Below are positions 32,501-39,933 of a stretch of DNA of 64,000 nucleotides, piece after piece; position 1 is the first letter of the stretch; each line of letters starts with the position of its first letter. The position numbers were made by a program, and so were the translations under genes. Under the pieces are notes generated by a model. The model worked only from the letters and a program-made list of their open reading frames with translations, searched no databases and was not told where the DNA came from. Source of the DNA: DATFVJ01 sp035517695 (GTDB lineage Bacteria; Actinomycetota; Actinomycetes; Streptosporangiales; Streptosporangiaceae); contig DATIYI010000204.1 of NCBI GenBank assembly GCA_035517695.1, positions 59,379 to 123,378 of the forward strand, read 5' to 3'.

Positions 32501-34984
32501 CTACGAGGAGTCTCGGCGCCGCCGTTTACGCCAGTCGAGGCGATCGGGCGGCGGACCCAGATTGGGCGGCGGCTGATCTTCCCCCTGCCAGTTAACAGGC
32601 GTGGGCGGTCGGCCCGAAGAGACGGGGGGCCGACCAGGCGGGCCGCCAGCCTTCGAACCTGCGGTGCCAGCCCCGGGCCCACCACCAGGCCCAAGCCCCC
32701 CACCACCAGGCCCAAACCCACCATCAGGCCCAGGCCCACCACCAGGCCCAAGCCCCCCACCACCAGGCCCAAACCCACCACCAGGCCCAAGCCCACCACC
32801 AGGCCCAGGCCCACCACCGGAACCGTGATCACTGCCAGGCCCAAGCCCGCCACCGGAACCAGACGGCGTCAAGGCGGCGAACGGCCCATGGTCTGCTGGC
32901 AGCCACCCTTCAGCTGCAGCGGCCGCCGTCTGGGCCGCCGTATGGGCCGGCGTATCGGCCGCCGTATGGGCCGCCGCGGGCGAAACAGCCTGCGCGACAG
33001 TCTGCGGCGGCGACAACATCGCCTCATCCAGGCTCTGCAGAGTGGTGGTGGGTAGCGAGAGTATCGCCGGATTCGCGTCGGCCATCACCACCCGCCGCCC
33101 TTCCTTGGCCGCGGACGTGATGATCATCGCGCTGGGCGGGAGTTGCTGCAGCTCATGCTGTTCCACGAGGAACTCCCTGGACCGCTGCGAGGTGCGGGCG
33201 AGCGAATCGTTAGCGCCCGTGGCCCGTGAGGTGTTCACACCCCACGCCGTGCTCAAGTTGATCCCGTCGGTCACCGATTCGCTCGCACTGGTGCCGTACG
33301 CATAACTGGCATCCCTGCTGCGGGACTGGGTGGAGTGCCCAAATGGCATCAGCACGCTCTCATGACTGCGAACCCGGCCGTGGCTACGGCCCGTAGTCTC
33401 GCTCGTCGAGGTCGACATCGACACCGAATCGGCCGTGCCTACCGTGCTCGTATATGAGTCTGCGACGGTGTCCGTGACCGACGTGCCGACGGTCTCGGTG
33501 AGCTGGCTGAGAACGAACAGATGCTCCGTGCCGATCTGCTCGCTCGCGGCCTTGGCGTCCTCCGCGTTGCCGAGCCGCATGAACGCGACAGCGGCGTTTC
33601 CCCGGCCGATGCGCTCCCGCACGTGACCGGGAACTGACCGGTAGGCAAGCACAAGCCCTGTCCTGGTCTGCTCGCAACTGTCGCAGAGCCGGTCGAGCAC
33701 GTCGCCGCGGAGCTTCTCCGCGCCGAGCAGGAATACCGTGTGCTGCCACGGCTGTCCGGCGGGAGCGTGCCGGACAGTGTGCGTGAGCGCGGTGACGATG
33801 AACGTGCCGAGCACCCTGTTGCCGAACACGCCCGCGCGCCGGTCGGTCGAAAGGACGCGCAGCCTTGCCGGGGCGAGTCGTGCCGGTGCGGAGCCCAGGT
33901 TCGCCAGCTTTCGCAGCTGGGATTCCAGGGCCCAGGCGCGCTCGATTACGACCCGGTCCGTCGCCCCCCGGCCGAACATGGTTCCTATCCGCTCAAGCTG
34001 CTTGGAGTCGATGAGACCTAGCCGCAGATCATCTCGTGGGTCGCCCACCTGCGCCAGCGCCCGAAGCGCCGCATTGAGCTGTGCGATGGTTGGCTGGCCG
34101 CCGAGCACCTCGAGCATGCGCTCCAGAATCGAGTTGTCGTAGGACAAGTCCCGGGTGCTCGCCCGCTCCTCGCTCACGTTCACGACGAGGGACAGGATGT
34201 CGGCTAGTTCCTCCTTGCCAAGTCCGGTGCCAATGTCCAGCCTGGGCAGGTCGGCCGGCAACACCCAAACAAGCGGGTCGATGCCGGACCGCCTGGCCAC
34301 CGAGATGAGGTCCGCAGCGGCCGCACCTTCGGACAGATCGACGACCGTTACCTCGCCACCAGAGCTCAGCCTGGCGGCGCCGATCAGGGTACTCAGCGCG
34401 GACCAGCCAGGAACCGTGCCACCGGCCACATCGACGCGATCGAGCTCGGTGGGCAGCGAGACGGCGTACCACTGCAGTTGCTGTTCGTAGGCCGTGCGGC
34501 GTGCCTGCCACTCATGGAACCGCCTTGCGTGCTCCTCCTGCCACGCGAACAGCCGGCTCTCCTGCTCCGCGCGGATCTTGCCGAGCCGCTGGCGCTCCTC
34601 GCCGATCCTCGACCGAAGTGCCTGATCACCCCGCCAGACCGCATATGCACTGAGCAACGCACCGGCCAGGAAGACGACGATCCCGCAGGCGGTGAGCAGG
34701 CCGCTGAGCAACCCCGTGATCCAGGCCGCGAACAGCGCCGCGGCGAACACGAGCGCAACGCAGAACGCCAGCTTCAGCGGCCGGTTGAGCAGATTCTCCT
34801 CGCGCCGCTGCGCGGCCACCCACTCAGGATTGAGCTGCTCCTGCTCGGGCGGCGTAGGGCGGCGCGGCGGCGGGCCAGGATCAGGGCTGCGCAATGTGTA
34901 CTGCCAGCCCAGGTAGACGCGGTCCGGCCGGAAAACGCGCGGGCCGCGATCTGGCGCCGTGGAAACGGCGGTCAGGCCGGCCAT
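32501..34984 (-). CDS. membrane protein with VirD4/TraG-like C-terminal features, no P-loop
   Basis: 827 residues. After a proline-rich N-terminus come two membrane helices (LAFCVALVFAAALFAAWITGLLSGLLTACGIVVFLAGALLSAYAVW, ~90-135), a charged coiled-coil stretch (RIGEERQRLGKIRAEQESRLFAWQEEHARRFHEWQARRTAYEQQLQW), then an ATPase-like body with no Walker A. HTVFLLGAEKLRGDVLDRLCDSCEQTRTGLVLAYRSVPGHVRERIG resembles the strand-loop region of VirD4 coupling proteins. A Ser/Thr-rich stretch (SVSMSTSTSETTGRSHGRVRSHES) and SREFLVEQHELQQLPPSAMIITSA follow, like the end of VirD4/HerA proteins. The last ~130 residues are Gly/Pro repeats. It overlaps the upstream VirD4-like gene by 13 bases. Confidence 0.65.
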   Translation of the reverse strand: MAGLTAVSTAPDRGPRVFRPDRVYLGWQYTLRSPDPGPPPRRPTPPEQEQLNPEWVAAQRREENLLNRPLKLAFCVALVFAAALFAAWITGLLSGLLTACGIVVFLAGALLSAYAVWRGDQALRSRIGEERQRLGKIRAEQESRLFAWQEEHARRFHEWQARRTAYEQQLQWYAVSLPTELDRVDVAGGTVPGWSALSTLIGAARLSSGGEVTVVDLSEGAAAADLISVARRSGIDPLVWVLPADLPRLDIGTGLGKEELADILSLVVNVSEERASTRDLSYDNSILERMLEVLGGQPTIAQLNAALRALAQVGDPRDDLRLGLIDSKQLERIGTMFGRGATDRVVIERAWALESQLRKLANLGSAPARLAPARLRVLSTDRRAGVFGNRVLGTFIVTALTHTVRHAPAGQPWQHTVFLLGAEKLRGDVLDRLCDSCEQTRTGLVLAYRSVPGHVRERIGRGNAAVAFMRLGNAEDAKAASEQIGTEHLFVLSQLTETVGTSVTDTVADSYTSTVGTADSVSMSTSTSETTGRSHGRVRSHESVLMPFGHSTQSRSRDASYAYGTSASESVTDGINLSTAWGVNTSRATGANDSLARTSQRSREFLVEQHELQQLPPSAMIITSAAKEGRRVVMADANPAILSLPTTTLQSLDEAMLSPPQTVAQAVSPAAAHTAADTPAHTAAQTAAAAAEGWLPADHGPFAALTPSGSGGGLGPGSDHGSGGGPGPGGGLGPGGGFGPGGGGLGPGGGPGPDGGFGPGGGGLGPGGGPGAGTAGSKAGGPPGRPPVSSGRPPTPVNWQGEDQPPPNLGPPPDRLDWRKRRRRDSS
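32640..32870. repeat. Gly-Pro-rich repeats at the 3' end of the 827-residue protein gene
   Basis: Multiple units of 18-33 bases built on CCACCAGGCCCAAGCC encode GGGLGPGGGFGPGGGGLGPGG-type sequence. Copies are nearly identical over much of the interval, indicating recent expansion. The tail is presumably disordered. Confidence 0.9.
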
Positions 34985-37221
34985 CGCCGCTGCCCCGCGG
35001 ACTGCCTGGGGATCATTCTTTCCAGCTTAGGATCCTGCGGGGCGGCTGGGCGTGCCGTTCCGGCAGGCGCCGGATGGTCGCCGTCCTGAATCTCCTGGTG
35101 CTGCCGGTCACCGGCGGGTCCGAGGCGCCGGCCCAGGTGATCGTCGGCCAGGTCGCCGCCGCGGTTGACCGGATCGCCGTTGATACCGAACGGCTGCCGT
35201 GGTGGCGCGGATTCCTGCGCGGCGGCGCCCGGCACGGCGGGCCGCGGGACCGCTCTATCCGCGTCGGCGTTCGCCCGCCTGCGGTGCCGCTTACGGTATG
35301 GTGCGGCGAGCCGTGCGCGAACGGTCTTGCCGAGCGGAACGAGCCGCCGCTGTGGCGCCTTGACCATGAGCACGAACTCCCCGTTGCCCAGGCCGCAGAG
35401 CGTCTCCGGGGACACCACCGGCCTGTGCACGAAAGCGGCGTCGGCCGGTCGGAACGCGGGAGCGGCCGTCAGGCCTGCTGCCGGATCACCCCGCGCCCTG
35501 ACGTGCGCACCGGGCCCACGAGCCACGTCCGCACCTGCTCCCCCTGCCGTCACGGTGGCCCCGCCGGGCGCCTGCGGTCCGTCCGCATCGCCCGGCACCA
35601 GCTTGTCGCCGGTGATCCTGGCAAAACGCTCCGCCATCACCGGATCCGTCATTCGGTGCAACACCACCGCATTTACCTTTCCGGCAAGCTTGTCCGCCGC
35701 CTGCGCCGAGGTCGTCGTGAGCACGGCAGCAAGGCCAGCCGTCGTACCACGACTGATCAACTCGGTGAGCACCCGGGCGGGGATGTCGCCGCACTGTTCG
35801 AACCAGACGAGGCCGTCGCCCTCGACGCCGATCCTGCGCAGCTCGGCACAGACGGCAATGACATCCTGAGCGACCAAGCTGGCCACGGCCGCTGCCGACC
35901 TGCCAGGGCCCTCGCCGGCCAGCGAGAACAGCACGACGCCACGCTGCCTGACGGCCATGCCGAGATCGACAAGGGAGGCCGGGGCACGCACCAGCCTGCC
36001 AGCGGCATTGGGTGGTGGCGGCCCGAGCCACCGGCCGAGCCCCGAGGAGCGCAGCTGAGTGAGCTGGCCCGCTGGGGCAGCCATTGCCTGCGGGTCAGCT
36101 TCGAACAGGCTGGCCGAGACCTCGACCCGCTCGATGAGCGCGTCACGCTGCGGAAGGAACCGCGGCACGTGCTGCGCTCTCGCGCGCAGTGCCGCCGGGT
36201 TGAGCAGGTGCGCGAGCTCGTCGAGCAGTGGCGTGCGCGGGTCACCTGGCGTCGCGTCGAGCACGGCGAAAAGGTCGTTCAGATAGGCGCCACAGCTGCG
36301 GCGGTACTGGTCGGCCGTGCCCGCCCAGTCGATCATCCCCATCACCAGCGCCGCGCGGCGGCCGGGGTCGCCACGACGGAAGGGTTCGTAGCACGCCGGC
36401 CCGGTGGCGGAGAAAACCTGCAGCGGCGCACCGGTTGCGCCGCACACGATCGCGAACCATTCGGCGAGCTGCCTGCTGCCGGAGAGGTCGACGGCGATCA
36501 CCGGTTTCCTGCGCCTGATCGCGGCGTGCACGAGCTGAAAACTAGTGGACGTGGTGCCGGAACCGCTCGCGCCCGTGCACAGGACGCCGGCAGTAATCTC
36601 GGTCCAAGACAGCGCGGCACGGCCACCACTCGGCGCCGCGATACCAAGACATGCCCCGTCCCTGGTGACCACGGCGCCAGCGCTGACCGCACGGGTCACA
36701 TACCACCTGCGGATCACGGTCAGCGCACCAGGCCGCGGCGCGGCAAGGCTCCACTCGTCGGTGTGCAGCCAGCTCAACCACAGGGCGATCGCCGCCTCTG
36801 CCGCGCCCGTCACGAGGGCCAGCGGCAGCTGCCTGGGCAGCCAACCGCCCATACCGCCAAACGCGGCGCCCAGGTGCATGACCCGGCCCGGGTCTCCGTC
36901 GACGCCTCGCAGGTAGCCGACAATGTTCCGGGGCCCTGCGAGGAAGCCGCTCACCGCGGTCGCGGGGGTGATGGCGAGCGCCCAGATCACGCCGGCGGCG
37001 GCCGGGACGGCGAGCCATTGTGGCCGCCACCTGGTCAGCTTGGTGATCGCAAAGAAAATGACGGCCAGCACGATGGTGAGCTGGGCGACGACGAGATGGG
37101 CGAGCACCACGAGAACGCCGAGGGCAGCGAGGAACTCGGCGCGCCGTGGTGTTGTTTTCGGTATCAGGTAGCGCGCGCGCCGCGGCACGCGCTCCCGGGT
37201 TGTCGTTATGCCGGTTGACAT
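34972..37221 (-). CDS. VirD4/TraG-like coupling-protein homologue with altered P-loop
   Basis: 749 residues. Two to three membrane helices occupy residues ~28-130 (EFLAALGVLVVLAHLVVAQLTIVLAVIFFAI; WLAVPAAAGVIWALAITPATAVSGFLAG). The ATPase core begins GVLCTGASGSGTTSTSFQLVHAAIRRRKPVIAVDLSGSRQLAEWF: the Walker A is GASGSGTTST, with Thr where Lys is normally essential. Later GLVWFEQCGDIPARVLTELISRGTTAGLAAVLTTTSAQAADKLAGKVNAVVLHRMTDPVMAERFARITGDK matches the VirD4 segment that ends in the coupling-protein sensor region. The C-terminal ~130 residues are Arg/Pro-rich. It probably anchors the three-gene machine in the membrane, with reduced or no ATP hydrolysis. Confidence 0.7.
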   Translation of the reverse strand: MSTGITTTRERVPRRARYLIPKTTPRRAEFLAALGVLVVLAHLVVAQLTIVLAVIFFAITKLTRWRPQWLAVPAAAGVIWALAITPATAVSGFLAGPRNIVGYLRGVDGDPGRVMHLGAAFGGMGGWLPRQLPLALVTGAAEAAIALWLSWLHTDEWSLAAPRPGALTVIRRWYVTRAVSAGAVVTRDGACLGIAAPSGGRAALSWTEITAGVLCTGASGSGTTSTSFQLVHAAIRRRKPVIAVDLSGSRQLAEWFAIVCGATGAPLQVFSATGPACYEPFRRGDPGRRAALVMGMIDWAGTADQYRRSCGAYLNDLFAVLDATPGDPRTPLLDELAHLLNPAALRARAQHVPRFLPQRDALIERVEVSASLFEADPQAMAAPAGQLTQLRSSGLGRWLGPPPPNAAGRLVRAPASLVDLGMAVRQRGVVLFSLAGEGPGRSAAAVASLVAQDVIAVCAELRRIGVEGDGLVWFEQCGDIPARVLTELISRGTTAGLAAVLTTTSAQAADKLAGKVNAVVLHRMTDPVMAERFARITGDKLVPGDADGPQAPGGATVTAGGAGADVARGPGAHVRARGDPAAGLTAAPAFRPADAAFVHRPVVSPETLCGLGNGEFVLMVKAPQRRLVPLGKTVRARLAAPYRKRHRRRANADADRAVPRPAVPGAAAQESAPPRQPFGINGDPVNRGGDLADDHLGRRLGPAGDRQHQEIQDGDHPAPAGTARPAAPQDPKLERMIPRQSAGQRRWPA

Positions 37222-37357
37222 CTCGGCTCAAGGGTCCCAGCACCTCTGGGTGCCTGTCCAGACGCCCGTCGTAACCGCTGGTCGCGGTCGCGAAACCCCG
37301 GTGGAGGCCGTTAAGTCGAGATCATCGTGCCCGCCGGGTCGTGCGGGCGCGTGGTGC

Positions 37358-37833
37358 TCACGGATGCGCGGTCTCGCCGACGACGATCGCGAGCGCCACG
37401 AGCAGGCCGGTGACGATTCCTGGCAGCGCGGACTTCAGCACGATCTTGAGCAACGTCCAGCTCACCGGAAGGCCGAGGGCCTCCGCGCCCTCACGGTAGG
37501 AACTCGGTACCTGGGCGAGTGAGGTCTCGGTGGCCTTGGTGATGTACGGGATCGCGATCACCGACAGCACCAAGACGGTCGGCAGCAGGCCATAGCCCCA
37601 GTGGAATTTCACCACCAGCGCCGCATAACCGACGTATCCGAGCACGATGGACGGGATCCCCGCCAGCACCCCGTCACCTTGTCGTTCATCCGGTTCAGAC
37701 TGCGCAGTAACGTCGTCTCGCCCGAGCCGGTCGGCCCGAGCAGCGCGGTGACCGCGCCAGGGGTGAAGTTCAGCGAGATGTCTTCCAGGACCGTCTTGGC
37801 CCCGAAGCCGAGCGTCAGGTCGGTTGTGCGCAC
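37358..37833 (-). pseudogene. chimeric phosphate-transporter (pst) pseudogene
   Basis: The frame from 37833 starts MRTTDLTLGFGAKTVLEDISLNFTPGAVTALLG and has the P-loop GPTGSGETTLLRSLNRMND: a PstB N-terminus with the Walker lysine changed to Glu. After the Asp of LNRMND (about 37680) the homology switches frame and becomes GIPSIVLGYVGYAALVVKFHWGYGLLPTVLVLSVIAIPYITKATETSLAQVPSSYREGAEALGLP, the middle and end of a PstC/PstA permease, stopping at GETAHP near 37358. Neither protein can be functional. PstB sequence precedes permease sequence, the reverse of the usual pstSCAB order. The flanking stretches (37222-37357, 37834-38044) hold nothing recognised. Confidence 0.8.
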
Positions 37834-38044
37834 GGCGGGACCAGATCTGGCGTCGCTGCCGTAGCCATCTCATGGCGGACGGCCGCCGCGCCCGTTTGGA
37901 ACGGCTCTACGGAGCCGGCCTCGAACGACACGTCGCTGCGCTCCCCCACATTTGAAATCCACTGACACTCGCATTAATAGCCAGTGATGGTTAAGTGGAG
38001 GTGAACGCCGGGCGACGTCGAGCGCGGTCGCGCATGTCCGACAG

Positions 38045-38083
38045 CGAACGGCCGCGGGTTCGCGCTGATCCCGCGGCCGTTCG
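38045..38083 (-). terminator. strong GC hairpin terminator after DUF1416 gene
   Basis: CGAACGGCCGCGGG (38045-38058) and CCCGCGGCCGTTCG (38070-38083) form a perfect 14-bp stem with an 11-base loop, 16 bases beyond the DUF1416 stop. There is no long U-tract, as is common in high-GC actinobacteria. It should end the thioredoxin-DUF4395-sseA-DUF1416 transcript. Confidence 0.75.
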
Positions 38084-38098
38084 AGGCAGAGGTGACGA

Positions 38099-38407
38099 TT
38101 AGATCACGATATCGACCTTGGCCACCCGGCCATAGCCCGCGGAAATGGGCCTGTCGACGGCCACGCCGCCGGGGGCCAGCACCCGCACCGTCCAGTCGCC
38201 TGGCGCCGCGAAGAAGGTGAAACCACCCGCGTCACCGAGCGGTACCTCGGCGACGAAATCGCCGCCCGCATTGAGCAGCCTGGCGTAGCCGGTGGTAACC
38301 GCCGAGCCGCTGCGGCTGACCTGCCCCTGGACTACCGCCTGGCTGTCGATGTCGATCCCGGCCAGGCTCGTCACACCGCCCGCCGGGGCTCCGCATCCGT
38401 CCGTCAC
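38099..38407 (-). CDS. DUF1416-domain protein
   Basis: 102 residues from the GTG at 38407, with GGAGG about 5 bases upstream; the start overlaps the sseA stop (GTGA). The sequence (CGAPAGGVTSLAGIDIDSQAVVQGQVSRSGSAVTTGYARLLNAGGDFVAEVPLGDAGGFTFFAAPGDWTVRVLAPGG) is a beta-rich carboxypeptidase-regulatory-like fold typical of DUF1416. The family is regularly found just after a sulfurtransferase in actinobacteria; function unknown. Confidence 0.85.
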   Translation of the reverse strand: MTDGCGAPAGGVTSLAGIDIDSQAVVQGQVSRSGSAVTTGYARLLNAGGDFVAEVPLGDAGGFTFFAAPGDWTVRVLAPGGVAVDRPISAGYGRVAKVDIVI

Positions 38408-39246
38408 TTGGCCTCCCCAAGCTCGATGGGCACGCCGACCAGGGAGCCATACTCGGTCCACGAGCCGTCGTAGTTCTTCACGTTGCCCTGGCCGAGCAGT
38501 TCGTGCAGCACGAACCAGGTGTGCGCGGACCGCTCACCGATCCGGCAGTAGGCGATGGTGTCCCTACCGAAATCCAGTCCCGCCTCGTGGCCGTACAGCG
38601 CGCGGAGCGCGTCGTCCGACCTGAACGTGCCGTCGTCGTTGGCGGCCTTCGCCCAGGGCACGTTCTTCGCGGTTGGGATATGCCCAGGCCGCTGCGCCGA
38701 TTCCTGAGGCAGGTGCGCGGGCGCAAGCAGCTTGCCGCTGAACTCGTCGGGTGAGCGCACGTCCACCAGGTTCTGCTTGCCGATCGCCGCCACCACCTCG
38801 TCACGGAACGCCCGAATCGAGGGGTCGGCCTCGCTGGCCACATACGACGTGCGCTGCCGCTGCGGAACGTCTTCCACAAGCTCGCGGGAGTCAAGCTCCC
38901 ACTTCTTACGGCCGCCGTCGAGCAGCTTCACATTCTGGTGGCCGTACAGCTTGAAATACCAGTACGCATAGGCCGCGAACCAGTTGTTGTTGCCGCCGTA
39001 GAGGATGACGGTGTCGCCGTTCGAAATCCCCCGCTCGGACAGCAGGGCCTCGAAACCCGTCTTGTCCACGAAGTCACGCCGGACGGGGTCCTGCAGATCC
39101 TTCTTCCAGTCAATCTTGACGGCGTCCGGGATGTGGCCTTTGTCATAGGCGCTGGTGTCCTCGTCAACCTCGACGAGCACCACGCCAGGATCGGACCGGT
39201 GAGCTTCCACCCAGTCGGCGTCCACGAGCGCGTCGGAGCGGCTCAT
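38404..39246 (-). CDS. sseA: thiosulfate/3-mercaptopyruvate sulfurtransferase (two rhodanese domains)
   Basis: 280 residues with two rhodanese domains. The N-terminal one is inactive-type (ALVDADWVEAHRSDPGVVLVEVDEDTSAYDKGHIPDAVKIDWKKDLQ); the C-terminal one has the active-site loop DTIAYCRIGERSAHTWFVLHELLG with the persulfide-forming Cys. The domain linker contains LLDGGRKKWELDSRELVEDVP. It transfers sulfur from thiosulfate or mercaptopyruvate to acceptors. Coupled at both ends: its start overlaps the DUF4395 stop by 4 bases and its stop overlaps DUF1416. Confidence 0.92.
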   Translation of the reverse strand: MSRSDALVDADWVEAHRSDPGVVLVEVDEDTSAYDKGHIPDAVKIDWKKDLQDPVRRDFVDKTGFEALLSERGISNGDTVILYGGNNNWFAAYAYWYFKLYGHQNVKLLDGGRKKWELDSRELVEDVPQRQRTSYVASEADPSIRAFRDEVVAAIGKQNLVDVRSPDEFSGKLLAPAHLPQESAQRPGHIPTAKNVPWAKAANDDGTFRSDDALRALYGHEAGLDFGRDTIAYCRIGERSAHTWFVLHELLGQGNVKNYDGSWTEYGSLVGVPIELGEAK

Positions 39247-39698
39247 GCGGGAACCTCCTTGTCAGGATCGGCCGATAGCCGCCCATGGCGGCTCGGCCAG
39301 AATTTTCTGATCAGCAAATACACTTCGCAGCCCACGCAGTAACCGAAGGCCGCGTTAAGGAAGGCCGCGGCGAGCGCCGCGGCGGTTGCGACAATGCCCA
39401 GTGCGGTGACGCCCGTCGCGTAACCGGCTACGCCGACCGCGCAGAAGACCGTGCCAACCGCCTGTGCGAAGCGCGGCGGCGCGGCGGGCTCGAGTTCGGC
39501 CGGAGGCCCCAGGCGTGGCCGGACCAGCCAGCGGAAGAGCAGTCCGTACGGCGCGTACTGGAGCCCGAGCAGGGCGCCGGTCGCGAAGACGAGGGTCTGC
39601 GCGGCGAGCAGCGACCCGCTGCCTGTGAGGAGTATCACAGCGAGCACTACCGTGGAGAGCAGCGCGGCGAAGCGCTGGCCTCGGGGATCTACCTGCAT
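39243..39698 (-). CDS. DUF4395 integral membrane protein
   Basis: 151 residues from the ATG at 39698 (AGGAG 9 bases upstream). It has four hydrophobic segments, the first FAALLSTVVLAVILLTGSGSLLAAQTLVFATGALLG, and a C-terminal segment with a CXXC-like pair, FNAAFGYCVGCEVYLLIRKF. The conserved cysteine pair near the membrane and the position between a thioredoxin and a sulfurtransferase suggest a role in moving electrons or sulfur across the membrane. This organisation is common in actinobacteria; activity is not established. Confidence 0.85.
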   Translation of the reverse strand: MQVDPRGQRFAALLSTVVLAVILLTGSGSLLAAQTLVFATGALLGLQYAPYGLLFRWLVRPRLGPPAELEPAAPPRFAQAVGTVFCAVGVAGYATGVTALGIVATAAALAAAFLNAAFGYCVGCEVYLLIRKFWPSRHGRLSADPDKEVPA

Positions 39699-39933
39699 GT
39701 TTACGCGCTCCTGTGGTGGGGGATTCGAGCGCGGCCCCGTGCGTCCCGTGTCAGGAGGCAGGCGTGGCGCCGCGCAGGTGCGGCCGTGGCGCCGGACACA
39801 GCGCGGTAGCCACGCGGCAGAAGTCAACCGCGCGCCGCTTGGTCAGCAGCCGCTCCGGCCTGCGGCCGGGCCAGCGGCTTGCGCTGGGATGCACGTACCC
39901 GATGCTATGTGGGCGGATCCGGGCTGTCACGTC

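Noticed and set aside
34894..37218. Plus-strand 774-codon ORF opposite the VirD4-like gene
   Set aside because: Open because of high-GC codon bias on the real minus-strand gene; no domain, no RBS, low-complexity product.
28664..37221. Interpretation of the three-gene locus as an integrated conjugative element
   Set aside because: No integrase, relaxase, replication gene or att repeats seen; neighbours on both sides look like core chromosome.
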